Shown one piece after another: positions 44,334 to 56,419 of a stretch of 64,000 nt of DNA (positions are counted from its first letter, which is position 1; the number at the start of each line of letters is the position of its first letter). The DNA comes from Archegozetes longisetosus (lineage: Eukaryota > Arthropoda > Arachnida > Sarcoptiformes > Trhypochthoniidae). The notes beneath the pieces were generated by a model. It ran no database searches. It saw only the letters and a program-made list of their open reading frames with translations, and was not told the DNA's origin. A program made the position numbers and the translations under genes. The stretch spans positions 1,970,573 through 2,034,572 of the forward strand of contig JAEMBT020000004.1 in assembly GCA_018873245.2 (NCBI GenBank). Direction: 5' to 3'.

Positions 44334-44714
44334 ATGTCGTCATCAACATCTGATAAAAACAATTCAAATACGAACCCAAATGGATCATCAGCAGCAGCAA
44401 CAACAAAAATTGCTAATAACACGAACAACAATCCGCTAACTAAATCTGACAAGGAGATTGTCAACGAAGAACAATGTGATGATAATTACTTGAAATGTTA
44501 TCAAGAGAATGGTCTTGATGCTGATTTCTACGAAGATGATGCTCAACTTCCTTCTCTCACCGAAGAACAACGACTTGAGCGAATTGAGCATTATCGAAAC
44601 CAAGTAGAAAATCGCGTTTATTGTCCTCATTCACTTTTGGAAGTTTACAAAGGAGTAATGGTGGCAAAGTCAAAGGAATTAGAGGAAAACATGCAAGAAT
44701 CTTGTTCAGAATAA
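44334..44714 (+). CDS. Small acidic hypothetical protein
   Basis: A 126-aa ORF from ATG 44334 in an aaaATGtc context. The first 40 residues are low-complexity Ser, Asn, Thr and Ala. The rest is more ordinary and acidic: DADFYEDDAQLPSLTEEQRL, then RIEHYRNQVENRVYCPHSLL and EVYKGVMVAKSKELEENMQ, probably mostly helical. An AATAAA is at 44768-44773, about 54 nt past the stop. No family is recognised. The second half looks like a genuine conserved protein, but a short single-exon ORF next to a transposon needs caution. Confidence 0.5.
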   Translation: MSSSTSDKNNSNTNPNGSSAAATTKIANNTNNNPLTKSDKEIVNEEQCDDNYLKCYQENGLDADFYEDDAQLPSLTEEQRLERIEHYRNQVENRVYCPHSLLEVYKGVMVAKSKELEENMQESCSE

Positions 44715-45122
44715 ACAAATGTTTGTTGAACAATTTCACTGTTTTTCAATAGCTTGTTAAAAAATATAATAAATATAATGTGATTTTTGTCGTGAAAATC
44801 CCAATTTTTTAAAACTCTTTATTGATAAGTTGAGTGATTTACGTAAAAGCTCACTTGTGTTTGTGATTTATTTGTTTGTGTGAAATTAAAAAATTTGGTT
44901 ACAGTTACGAACACGTGCCTGGTGGAATCATGGTCGATACTTATATTTTCTGGTTCATTATCGAAGGTGGATCTCGATTATAAAGTTCTAGGTCCGAATA
45001 CGCCTCCTTCTTGGGAATACGTCCACTTTTCACCAAATATTTAAAATTTTAATTTGATAAGAAAATTCGGAAAAGTAGCGTTATTAAAATCATTTTTGAT
45101 AAGAATTGGAAGTCACTCGATT

Positions 45123-45153
45123 CCTAACCTAATCTAACCTGACCTAACCGAAC
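45123..45153. repeat. Degenerate telomere-type (CCTAA)n array
   Basis: Six consecutive pentamers CTAAC, CTAAT, CTAAC, CTGAC, CTAAC, CGAAC, a decayed (TTAGG)n-type run on the complementary strand. TTAGG is the common arthropod telomere unit. The array lies inside the second Merlin element, so it may be a chance subterminal repeat. Confidence 0.5.
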
Positions 45154-45539
45154 GGGCGATGGCAAAGAATATCGATATGACATTCCTCATATAAAACTAC
45201 ACAAGAATATCTGAGTTTAACATTATATCCATATTTCCCAGTAAGCCATACTTATACCGAAAATTCATAATTAAGACACTGGTTTCGCGTTCATTTTGGG
45301 TCATCAGTACCGGATAGGATAATTCCACCGAAAGACCAGTACTTTTATTCAGCATCGGTCTTACCAGGACCGGAAAAAGCAAATTTATTCGTCATCGGTC
45401 TTGCCAAGACCGGAATATCGCAAGGGAAGGTTAGTTCCCACTATAGACCCATGCTATAAATTTTATAAGCTCAGCAAATGAGTCTAGGTTGTTTTCTTGA
45501 TATGTCTAAATCATAAAAACTCACACAAACGGTCAGCTA

Positions 45540-46381
45540 GGTTTTCCTTGCTAATACCACCACGAGATAATTTATTTCTCAAAGGACGCCAGTTTGATTA
45601 AATTATTTGAGTGTTTGTAAGCGTATTTGGGTCTACAAAATTATATTTATGACAAACTGTCAAATGATTAAACCCAGCCTGCGTCAATCCATCATAAGCT
45701 CGCCAGGAGTCAGTCATAATAGTCGTACCTTGTTCGACATGCTTATCTGATTCTTAATAAATTACTCGCTTTCCTGACATTATATGGGTATATCTCAATT
45801 CTAAATTCATTCGTATCATGGTCTATGATTCCTACAATCCAAGAGCCTTCTATCACCCTACCCACATTATATTTTCTCTTCCCAAACTTCATTTCATCAA
45901 CTTCTACAACAGACCCAGGTCTAGCAATCTTACCCATTTTCATATATTTTCTATCTAAATATAAAGAATACAACTCACGTACCATACTTTAGCGCTCTGC
46001 AATGGTTTTACGAGATGTGTCTATATCAAAATCATTATCAAAACGCTTATGCTCAATTTTATCATATGATGTTCCTCTAGATATTAAATATGTTAAAAGA
46101 AGGCACTTTTCCACAGATAATTTAGCATCTTCAAACCAAGTATTGATACTGAGCGATTGCCGAACGTAATGGTTCCTTTTTTGACATCTGAACATAAAAC
46201 TACATGAGCTCTTTGCCCTTGTACAAATATTCATTTGATTCCTACACCTAGGACATCGTTTTTGACTAGGTAAAAAATTCAAATTTTTGCACCAATTAAC
46301 ACATGTAGTCCTATCCCAAAGAATCTCCCTAATCAACCGATTTTGATTCCATTGTCCATTTAAAGCCGCCATCTTCACCAA
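45540..46381 (-). pseudogene. Merlin (ISXO2-like) transposase pseudogene
   Basis: On the minus strand from 46381: an N-terminal zinc region (CPRCRNQM, then CQKR), YDKIEH and TSRKTIAER; a TAG at 45986-45988; then GSVVEVDEMKFGKRKYNVGR (first Asp) to IDHDTNEF; then, after further damage near 45750, IMTDSWRAYDGL (second Asp) and HKYNFVDPNT. These match the ISXO2/IS1595 catalytic core. It is dead because of the TAG and at least one frameshift. Confidence 0.85.
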
Positions 46382-46746
46382 GTCTATTAAGACTAAATAT
46401 ATTCAAGACTCAATTGTCAAAGTTATAGAAAAGAATAAGATTAAGACGACTATGAAAAGATAAATACGAATTTTCTTATGAAATCGAATTTTGAAAAGTT
46501 TGAAGAAAAGTTTACGTATCTCCAAGAAGGGTGCGTGTTCGGACCTAGAACTTTATATTCGAGATCTACTCTCGATATTAAATCAGAAAATATAGGTGTC
46601 GACTATGATTTCACCAGGCACGTGTTCGGAACTATACCCGTGATTTCTTCACTTCATGTTCATATATTCCATTTTCAACCGAACGAGTTATTCTAAAATT
46701 ATAAAAAATTTCTGAACAATTTTTAACTAAAATTTTATTTCAAAGC

Positions 46747-47698
46747 TTACACATCATTTAATTTTCTGGTCAGAGTCTGATTAAGTCTAGGAGTGGTTAC
46801 AATAAAGTAAGGCTTCGCTCCAGCACCAGATTCAGAGATATAATAATCAAAGCATTCCCTGAATTTACTAGCTAATTTGAACCTGTCAGTACTTTTATAG
46901 AAATGTGTGATTAAGTAATCGATAGCGATAACCTGTTCTCTTTTGAGCATTCGTTTATTAGATTCGAATGCAATGGTTTCGTTGAATACAGTATCAAACG
47001 GATCGACTAATATTAGTCTTCGGCTGAAATCTTGGGCCATTTCTGAATTTTCATATGTCGCAAAGTCATCCATGTCTAAGTAATTAAGACTGAATATAGG
47101 AGTTTCTTTCCGCTGAGGTTTAGTGTGTAAATCATTCCAAGAATCGATTCTATCAATCGGTTGAGGCCTCACTAATAAATCCCATAAGTGACCTCCAAAC
47201 GAGGCCAATGATACATTGCATACCAAGAGCCAGATTCCAGCAAAAGCTCTGTTGTAATGACTAATAATCCTTATCAAGTAATAGTCCGATAGTATGATTG
47301 ACGAATTATATTCAAACATTTTCGAAGAATGGTCTAAATGTTTTCATTTTTAAGCATATCATGAGAGCCATAACGATAATTGATATGAAAATTCAGCAAT
47401 AAACTTCAATATCAAAGCATGTGAAATAACTGAATATCGGCCATTCACCTAAAAATAAGGAATCAATTATATGTATTTAAAAATTTGAAACAAACTTTTC
47501 TGATTTCTCGACACTATCGAAGATCTCTCGAAATACCCGATATGCCGTGAAACAGAGCCTCCAAATGGTTTAGCCATATAAGTGGCTTGATATGGACAAA
47601 CAGGAATTAATCCTATGTGTGGCCACTCAGTGTTGATTTTAAGCAGTATTTCTTCTGCATAGCCTTCAAAGTTTCTGACTTGTGGAAATAGTCTGACT
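46747..47698 (-). CDS. Divergent ionotropic receptor (IR/iGluR family), 3' end
   Basis: Two linked exons, 47698-47496 and 47333-46747, joined in phase across a 162-bp GT-AG intron. The first encodes part of a ligand-binding or linker region (RVRLFPQVRNFEGYAEEILL, then KINTEWPHIGLIPVCP). The second has RAFAGIWLLVCNVSLASFGG, a membrane segment in the position of the third iGluR transmembrane helix, followed by DLLVRPQPIDRIDSWNDL, where IRs and iGluRs have the S2 entry (a proline-containing linker, then a Leu-Glu/Asp-Leu motif). The ORF ends at 46747 without an obvious final membrane helix, so a further 3' exon or a truncated gene is possible. 5' exons were not found. A chemosensory or related cation-channel role is inferred. 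Confidence 0.6.
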
Positions 47699-48385
47699 CT
47701 TTTATTAAAAAATAAAGAATTCTAATTCAATATTAGAATATGTTATATATAAGAAAGTTTTATCGAAGATTTTTGAAGATCCTAAAAGAATTACAGACTT
47801 TTCCTATTAAACTTTTTTATCTTATTCTCGTAAACCTTATAATTTTTCTAAACAAATTATCTGTTTCTAAAATCAATGTGAGTCGATATTTTTTTAGAAT
47901 ATTCAACATAAGTTCAATTAAGTTATGATCAAATATGAGGCCAAGAAATCATAAATTGTTTTATAGTCATTTGAATTTATTTGGAGGAAAGAACCACAGA
48001 TTAAGAGAAGAATTGAAGTTAACTACATGTTATTTATGAAATTTCTTAAATAATCAATTTTCCTTATAGTTTATGTCATTCATTGAATGTGTTGGTCAGA
48101 AAAGAGTTAGGTTTTATTGTTGAAAATTATTATTAATTATTATAGAGGATGTACGGTATCGAATTAGGTATTAACCTTTAAAGAAACACTAGTAGTTATT
48201 CAAAATACTTCACCTATAGATATGTGCTGTGATTTCTACTTATTTCCTAAGAATAATAGACGTCGCTGATTGAACAGTCACTTTACTCACACTTGACAAA
48301 TACTTATGTTTTTAGTTTAACTAAATTGCAGTGTAACTGCAATAGCTCTCTATTCAGGCTTCGTCTGTCGGTTCACACCTGACGC
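47699..48385. other. Possible 5' intron of the receptor gene; nothing recognised
   Basis: No motif-bearing exon was found here. The 62-aa plus frame at 47740-47928 is low complexity. Confidence 0.35.
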
Positions 48386-49007
48386 CAGAGTTGCCATCCT
48401 TCGGTCTTTTGGACCGAAAGTCAGCCTTTCTAAACTTTGACTAGCCTAAAGCCCAGGATCTTGGGACCGACATTAGGGGTCACCTCTTTGGGGCCTTTCC
48501 AAGTCAAAATTTAATTTTAACTTAGAACTTAGTCATGAAAGCGAGATCATATCTTGCGTAAAATATAATAAATTGATCACATACCTAAATTACAATATGA
48601 ATGACAAGAATCATGTTTAATGAGCAAAAATGAAATGCATGCTTTCTAACTGAAATACTTTAACGCAATTCATATACCCTAATCTCAAGATAAAGGATCA
48701 AAAGTTATGAGATTAAGATAAGAGTTTCCACGAAACGAGACGGTAGGAAATACTAAATTTTGTGAAAATGCGAGATTGACGAGATTGTATTGGACCATAC
48801 GAGAAGAAATCAAGATTAATGATACACATCGAGCTAAGCTCAAGCTCAAGTTCAAGCTCGGGTTAACGGAGCTTATATGCATCATTAATCAAGATTCATA
48901 AAATCAAAATTTTAATGACTACTAGAATGTAATCAAATCTAGAACAAAGGAGGACTCTTGCAATTTTTAAAGTCGGCCTTTTTGGTAGACTTAAAGTGGT
49001 AACACTG
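48386..49007. mobile_element. hAT-like element, copy B (uninterrupted)
   Basis: Starts CAGAGTTGCCATCC and ends in the complement of CAGTGTTACCACTT. The flanking 8-mers CCTGACGC (48378-48385) and TCTGATGC (49008-49015) match at 6 of 8, both differences being transitions, consistent with an 8-bp hAT duplication. Near the left end CTTCGGTC and GACCGAAAG form a hairpin. Most of its length aligns with the 25163-27156 copy. Confidence 0.8.
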
Positions 49008-50060
49008 TCTGATGCGGATTTAATTCCTAAAATAATTATATTTTTGCTAATCAACCTCAAATTATCAAGTTTTATCCAAACTTTTACCATAGTTAATAAC
49101 TTATCTTGATATCTGTTCACTCGATGGCGTTAAGACATAATATGAAACACTAGTACTAAAATATAAACTGTCTCAAATAATGTAGTAAATGAAATTTAAT
49201 TATACTCTAGTACTAATACTTAGATTCAATTTTTGTCTAAAACACTTACGAAGAAGTCTCATATCACCAAAGGCTTATCATTAACTGTGTATTGATTTGG
49301 AAAAACAATTTGAAATTTATAAGAACATGTTAACTACAAAATAAAGACGGAAAAATCAACTCGATCATAGATTCAAATTTAAAGATGACTAATAAAGTCC
49401 TCGATTAAGATTAATAAACATTTGATCAATTAGATGAACATAAGATATAAAAAAATCATAAATAAAAAACATGGGTTTCATTGTTAGAGATAAACTTTAC
49501 AGTATTAACAAACTTATTTAGCCGATTATTTTACCAGAAAATGTGATATTTATCCTTTCAAACCTTATATTCTAGTGAAATAGCTCGTGATGTTACCAAA
49601 ACTATTACATAAATTTTTCGACAAACAGAATGTATAATTTGGTTACTATTTCAAAATTTGAAATCTAAGAATATGCTTATTAATTAATTGTTTGAATAAG
49701 TTTTATGTATTGCTCAATTCATTTGATATTACAGTCCCTTTTCAATTTTGAAATTTGTCTCATTAAAATTTGTTCTTGATTTTTGAAATAAACTACTAAT
49801 AAATACTTACCAATAAATTTGGTAGTGGAAGCAAAAACGTTTTCAGCTGTTAAATAAAAGTTTTAAAATAAAACAGTTTGAATTGAACAAAACATTATGT
49901 TACTAATAAATCCAAACTTTAATGTAGTTAAACGATCTATACTTTTGTTTGATAGAATAGTTTTCGCGTGAACTCTCTCCGAATTAATATACAGTTGAAA
50001 TAAATTAATTTACATTCAAATTTTGCTTAAGACTAGCCTAATTAAGGCTTACTCTGCATA
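49008..50060. other. AT-rich intergenic stretch
   Basis: No coding frame or repeat was recognised. Confidence 0.4.
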
Positions 50061-50908
50061 CTTACTATGAACCGCACAAACTGATACCAACCGATTTGCA
50101 TGAAATTTTAACCATACATAGAACTAGTCCAGTGAACAAACGTAGTGAAAGAACTGGATCCTGTAACTCAGTAACTTTTGAGTTATGGACACTTAAAGTT
50201 TGCTCCTTGTGGGTGCATTTCATTGTGTTTACATGCTTTAACTTTGCAATTTAGTAGTGCCTATCACATGAACTTTATGTAGAATGATTTTCCAAGTGTT
50301 TTCACGCCTTTCAACCACTAAAATATAGTTTGGCTATCGAGAAATTAAACTTAAAGTTTCCCATATAAAATATATGGAGAGAAATAAATAACTCATAATT
50401 TATCAAAATTTATTAGGAATAAAATGTCATTTATGGGATAAATAATATATAACCGAAATACCTACTACTTCGATTATGTATTGTTATTCCAATAATATAA
50501 TTTAACGTCATAGACTGATTAATCAATATTATCTCATTCAAATGAAACCATTAAATCTAAATTAACAATAAAGATGTGGATTAGATGTCCATGTCTTGTT
50601 TTATATGGCAAACTTTAAGTTTAATTTCTCGATAGCCAAACTATATTTTAGTGGTTGAAAGGTGTGAAAACACTTGGAAAATCATTCTACATAAAGTTCA
50701 TGTGATAGGCACTACTAAATTGCAAAGTTAAAGCATGTAAACACAATGAAATGCACCCACAAGGAGCAAACTTCAAGTGTCCATAACTCAAAAGTTATTG
50801 AGTTACAGGATCCAGTTCTTTCACTACATTTGTTCACTGGACTAGTTCTATGTATGGTTAAAATTTCATGCAAATCGGTTGGTATCAGTTTGTGCGGTCC
50901 ATAGTTAG
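50061..50908. mobile_element. Foldback element with 310-bp inverted arms
   Basis: The left arm 50061-50370 and right arm 50599-50908 are reverse complements with about seven substitutions and no indels (roughly 98%). The 228-bp spacer is non-coding. The ends read CTWACTATGRACCGCACAAA inward. No transposase and no certain target duplication are visible. It is larger than the other MITEs here and would form a very stable hairpin. Confidence 0.85.
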
Positions 50909-51237
50909 TTTGTTGAAAAACGATCTCAGCAATAATTTTAACTTTAAAAGTAATTGTTTAAATAGTTCTACATTTGTTACTGAACACAAAACATGTAAAT
51001 AAACTTTACTGGACTGATGATTAATGCTTGCTGTGATACATAACAGCAAGTATTATCGCAAATATCTCGTAGCTGTTTGTAATAAAAAGCAGATCAAATT
51101 TCGATTCTTAATAAAGATAAGAAGAGATGATTGATTATAATTCCCATAAATAGAATACTGACAAGAAATCTTCATAACTTTAAGAAAAATTCAAAAATTA
51201 GCTGACATTAAAAATTGTCAAGATCTAGCTCAGAGCC

Positions 51238-52422
51238 CTAGATAGTTGCTCTCCAGCAGGTAGTCAAACACTGCTTCAAAGTATTGAACGAATTCTGTTT
51301 GTTTGCTGAACAATAATCGACATATCGATAGCAACGTTCATCTGCCTGATTAAAAGCCCACTTCTTGGTCAGCATTCTATCCTTACAGTAATCGTTCACA
51401 AAAATAGGTTCAGTACAGAAGCGAGGCTGAGGTTTACGCCACCAACTCTCAGGAGTCCCTTCACTCAGAGACAGCCTGTTCTTAAGCCTTCCTCTCTCTA
51501 TAAAAATTGGAGTTCTTGACTTCTTCCACATTTGATATACAGAATAAGGATCTCGAGGGACTTGTATTGGTATCCAAATTGTTTGATAGCCCAGGTTTTC
51601 TGACATGTTTGGAGTCATTATTGGATACATAGGAGGTAGAAGTGCTGGCGGTGTGGGATAAGATGCAAGATTTTTTGTAGGATGAGTAGACTTCGAGTGA
51701 TTTATGATTGGTTTAACCGTCATTATCCCATTCTCGAAACCTGGCGGCAGTGTTATGTCATCATAACTGTCTTCTAGTAGTTTGACATACTTCGGATTAG
51801 TTGTTGTCTTTGTTATTGTTGTGGTTGAAGTCGTTTTTGTTTGGGTTGAGCTATCGTTCAGTCCTCTAACTGGTGACCGATTTATGTCTATTGCTGTGAA
51901 AGTTATATTTAGCTTTTCTCTTATTGTCATTGTAGTCGTATTCACTTCTTCTGCTGTTGTTCTGTTAAATGGATTTTCTGCTGAAGTGATGTCCACATCA
52001 TTTGTTGTGTTGTCTGATTCTTCTATAATTATTGTTGTTGTTTTAGTACTAGTAGCTGTTGTTTCTATTGAGTCTTCATTAGTAACTATCGTATCGTTTC
52101 CTTCATGATCAATAATCAATTGTTTATAGATCTGAGCCATTGTTTCGTTTGAGACTCCATTGATATATATACTAGCAGGCATCGAAGTAGTTTTTGTTGA
52201 ACTGGAGTTTAATTCATAGGTGTTCTCGTCAGCTCTTGCTGAACCAGTATTCAATTCTTCAAAATTTTCGTCTCGAAGTTCATCAAGCCTAGGATCAGAT
52301 GTTGAGCTGAAGCTTTTACCCGGTTTAGAGTCATAGAAGCCCTCTCCATCGGTAAAGTCCTTTTTAACACAGTTTGAATAAGTCAACGATATAAGTAATA
52401 GAAACGTTACTTTTAGTCTCAT
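51238..52422 (-). CDS. Secreted Thr-rich protein with C-terminal Kunitz-like domain
   Basis: An intact single-exon 394-aa ORF. The N-terminus MRLKVTFLLLISLTYSNC is a signal peptide. Residues about 20-260 are Ser/Thr/Asn-rich with several TTT runs and many Asn-x-Ser/Thr sites, mucin-like. A Pro-rich stretch (PTPPALLPPMYPIM) and a basic segment follow. The last 60 residues hold six cysteines spaced C-x9-C-x17-C-x6-C-x13-C-x3-C. Kunitz/BPTI domains usually have C-x8-C-x15-C-x7-C-x12-C-x3-C, so this is a divergent Kunitz-like fold with the order kept (FCTEPIF, RCYRYVDYC, CLTTC). A protease-inhibitor or matrix role is inferred. The plus-strand frame at 51782-52108 is a shadow of the Thr-rich repeats. 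Confidence 0.75.
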   Translation of the reverse strand: MRLKVTFLLLISLTYSNCVKKDFTDGEGFYDSKPGKSFSSTSDPRLDELRDENFEELNTGSARADENTYELNSSSTKTTSMPASIYINGVSNETMAQIYKQLIIDHEGNDTIVTNEDSIETTATSTKTTTIIIEESDNTTNDVDITSAENPFNRTTAEEVNTTTMTIREKLNITFTAIDINRSPVRGLNDSSTQTKTTSTTTITKTTTNPKYVKLLEDSYDDITLPPGFENGIMTVKPIINHSKSTHPTKNLASYPTPPALLPPMYPIMTPNMSENLGYQTIWIPIQVPRDPYSVYQMWKKSRTPIFIERGRLKNRLSLSEGTPESWWRKPQPRFCTEPIFVNDYCKDRMLTKKWAFNQADERCYRYVDYCSANKQNSFNTLKQCLTTCWRATI

Positions 52423-55400
52423 ACTTAACGTACTCTTTCTCGTAGCTCTTAAACACGAAATGATTGCAAAATTATTAGATACTTTTGTATTGGAAAAGGT
52501 TTAAGTGAAAGTTGAGACTAATTAATAAGCTTTGAGTTTCTAGAAGATATCACTTTTCTCACGCGTGAAAATACAAGCAAATCAAATTCAACTCTTAAGG
52601 CCGAAAATACTCACATAAGAACGAAAACTCGAAACTTTCGATAAAACTCTTATCCTATTAAATAATTGAGCTCTTATTCATTGAGTAGTTTATCCTAAAT
52701 ATTGCATAACATTTTTCAATATTAAGGCTATTTAACGGATGGTGATTTTCTAGCTTGAAATGCTTTTATCGAGATATTGTTAATAATATCTATTTAATAA
52801 AACACTCGTTTATCTATCTGATTGTCTGTCGATCACTCTATAGCTCGAGATCTATTAATTGCACCACCTAAAGTGCCATTGCAATCTGGATAACCAGCAG
52901 ACGTGAACTAGCTGTTTTGTTCATCAACAAGTTAGTTCACCGAAAAGTAGCTACTTTCTTAATTAAGTCAATTATTAAGTAGTATAATCCCAAGTGTCCA
53001 TTATCTTCAAATAAACACAAATATTATATTTCATGACAAGAACGAAAATAGTAGAAAGAATAAAAATCATATATGATGAGATTCTAGCGATTTCTTACAT
53101 GATATGTAGATTATAGCTAAGACTATCGCAGCTTCAAACATAAGAGAGAATTGATATTGTCAATATTAAATCTAAGAAACATGGAAAGACTGAAATTATG
53201 TAAATTACTTCTATAAACTGTTTATAATAGCTAGAAAATTTTTAATTAATTCTCAAAGATCAATTTATTAGAGGTATGATTTTAAACAATTTTGATAAAC
53301 ATATCCAATACTTCCTCGACAATGAGGCAGACTCATCAGTTTATAAAAAAAAGTTCACCCAGAAGACAGATAAATGTTCCTTCAATGTCAATCAAATTCA
53401 TACTTCTAACTTAAGTTTTGTTTCAAAAATCTTTAACAATTAAAAGAAAATATTTTAGAAACTGTTCGCAGTGATTCTTTTGACATTAAATCGAAAATTC
53501 ATGAAAACACCATAACTGCTCATTTATGAGTAAATGAATGAATCAATGCGATAGTCTCTGAGTAGCTTCTCTTCAAAGTTTAGAAAACTTAAAAGACATA
53601 CAGAAAACGTTTAAACCTTTGGATCTGAAAATTAGTGATTATGGCTAAATTTTTTCTAATGCTTATCTCTAAACTCTTAATAATAATTAACACGTTATTG
53701 CAAAATAAATATTGACTTCATAAAATGGAGTAAACAAAGATTATTCTGAAAATACAAATCAAATTATTTTATATACTGAACGTGATATACAAATCTGATT
53801 TTGATATTCATAAACTTAAATATTATTTGAATGACTTACATTTAGCTATGACAAAGTTTTGCCGATTTCATGTATAAGACTTTTAGATATCCAAAAGCTA
53901 TTAATATATACCGAAAACTGGATCTAAATTTTACGAATCTCTATATTCTTTAGATATGGCGTCTGTTTCTGAAATGCAAGAATTTTTGCATCAAAATTTT
54001 GAAAGATTTGTTATAAAGATAGCGAAAACTGCCCAAAAAATCAAATCAAATGGAAAAAAGTAGTTCTAACAAATCGTGAGATTAATGATCTATTGAACAT
54101 TGTATAAAAAATTGATAAAATAAATTATAAAACTTATGCAAAATATAACAGATTGTTTTTGCCAAAGTTTTAACGAGTCAACGAATCCGACATTTTGAAA
54201 AATAGGATTTTATCAGCGAATAATTAGTTTATCAAATATTTTACAACAAGCATTAATAACGAATTTCTGATTATATTACTAATGATTTGGTTATTAATCA
54301 TAAGGAAAGTTTCATATTAGTTAAGTCCTTTATTGATCCTAGTAGATAAATAGCCAGTGGCTACTCATAGACTAACGCCTTCAAATGTCTTTCGAGAAAA
54401 ATTATAGGTATTTGCGAAAAAAATTCTAATCGTTTTTAAACATATACTTCGTAACTTATGATATTAAATTGAGAAAAACAATGTTTCAGCTATTTTTGAT
54501 TAATTTTCTAGATTTCCGATTCAACATTTAATGATACTTTGAAAACTCTGTAATTTGAAACTTAATATCTGTTTTAAAAGATAGACTTTCACGGATGCAA
54601 TCAATACGATTGAATGGTTTAAAAATTTCTAAGTTTATAAATCATGGGACAAATAGATAGACCATTAAAGCTATCTAAAATTTTAGGCTTATTTTATTAA
54701 TTTTTAAAGTTTTAGTACCAATATTTTATAACACTAATGAATATAACTTTTAGTTCTGATCTCTATCGTACTATCGTACTATATCGTTGTGGTTATACAA
54801 TTTGCATATGAATAACTTTGGATATGTAAAATAATTCTCCTTTTGCAAATTCATAAAAGTTATAATGTTTTCTTCAAAAATATTCATTTCACTCTTTTCT
54901 TCATTGATTTAGCATAATTTTAGTTCTTTCTCATGGATTTTAGATTTAGCGCCTCAGGAACGCTTAAAGAGCTCTCAAAGCTAATTAGCGCCGAAACAGT
55001 TTTGTCAACGACTTTTATTGAGAATCAGAAAAATTCATTCCTTTCATTGTATTTGGCAAATAACTTTTGTTCATATCTTAATTACTATATAACTAAAAGT
55101 CATCAATTTAAGAAAATTCAAACCAATCTTTTAAAGTATTTAAAGCTTAAAATTTTAACTAAAATTTACATTATCCTGAACTGATGTTAAATTGGGTTAA
55201 GAAATAGTTCAACATAAGACCTGATTAAATTATTAGATTATAATAAAATTTATCTAAAACGAAATTTTCACTTAGAAATGATTTGCCAAAAATTTTTAGG
55301 TTTACCCTAAAAGTATCTGTTATCAATTTTGTATTGTTTAAAAAAATTGCATCAACGCTTTCGATAGTCCAAAAATAGACAAATAACTTTCTCTAACTTT

Positions 55401-56139
55401 GCTACTGTCGTCATGCATTTAATAAGTAAAAGTTTGGCTTGCTTTCTACAGAGGCTAGCCTTTCTCTCGCTTAAAAAATACTCAACACTTAACAAATAGG
55501 GCTTTCAAAGCGATCATGTTCCCAACTAGTTATCGCATTACATGAAATTAAGAGAAATTAAAGTTTGGTTTAACTTTTGCTTTTGTCAGATAAGAATTAG
55601 ATCTCCTTCACTGTCAAAGATTGACAAGAAAATAGAAATAGTAAATGAATTTTTCTTTATCTAAACTCTACTTGATCAAGAGTAATATTTATAAGTTTTC
55701 CGAAAATCAATGCAAAGTTTTAAATAGATTTTTCATTCTCTAAGAGCTTATGTAAATCAACTTAATAAACTGAGAGACATGTAAATCTGCAAAATTCATT
55801 TGTATTTTAGTTTCTATCCAATTACTATAGTGAAATGTGAAAAATGAAAAGATTTTGTTAGAACTTTTTGTGCTCAGAACTTATTCCTATAAATAACTTA
55901 CCCTTCAATTAAAATAAAAGCATTTTAAACAAAATTCCATTAAATACATGTCTATAGGTTTTCAAGCCTAATACCCAAACATAAAGAGCAAAAATGATTT
56001 TTTTTTTGAAGATAGAGAATCTTACGTTTGAGACCAAGGCACTAAAACGTATACATCAACACTTATATACATAATATTTTAGTTTCAATTAATTACTGAA
56101 CCCTTAACTAATGGCAAAATAATATAGAGATTGATAAGT
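52423..56139. other. Gene-poor stretch
   Basis: Upstream region of the Kunitz-like gene followed by AT-rich sequence. The 83-aa plus frame at 54933-55184 shows no family motif. A small inverted repeat, GTGAACTA/TAGTTCAC, is near 52903-52941. Confidence 0.4.
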
Positions 56140-56352
56140 CTTACCGCTAAAAGTTTTGATAGCATAAAAACAAACTAATATAAAAATGAATGATTTACAT
56201 ACTATACAAATGATTATTAGTGCAAACTCTCATTCATATCAAACTGTACTGAAGTCATACTAAAAGTCGGATTAGTTACTAAAGTGTCAATAATCTGAAT
56301 TGATTTAAAAGTAGTGTTCAAAAACTTCTTATTCTTAAATGTAAGACTCTTC
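56140..56352 (+). repeat. Direct repeat family R2, copy 1
   Basis: About 210 bp that recurs in the same orientation at 57065-57613. Shared blocks include TAAGTCTTACYGCYAAAAG, GATGATTTACATAYTATACA, AACTCTCATTCATATCAA and AAAGTAGTGTTCAA. Confidence 0.7.
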
Positions 56353-56419
56353 TTCTTCAGAAAAAAATATTCAAATTCAAAATTATAAATCAGAGAATAC
56401 CTAAAACTTGGTCCACAAC

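Larger units (their letters stand above)
44897..46639 (-). mobile_element. Second Merlin element, old and inactive
   Basis: Terminal inverted repeats of about 174 bp (44897-45069 and 46466-46639), roughly 80% identical. Shared words include CGAACACGTGCCTGGTG, TAAAGTTCTAGGTCCGAA and ATAAGAAAATTCG. The termini begin GGT. Between them is a broken ISXO2-like transposase on the minus strand. The sequence differs from the 8932-11357 element, so it is a separate Merlin family. No clear target duplication is visible. Confidence 0.8.

Noticed and set aside
51782..52108. Val-rich 108-aa plus-strand frame.
   Set aside because: It is the antisense of the Thr-rich repeats in the Kunitz-like gene.
54933..55184. 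83-aa plus-strand frame with a Lys-rich end.
   Set aside because: No family resemblance and no splice or polyadenylation context, so not called.
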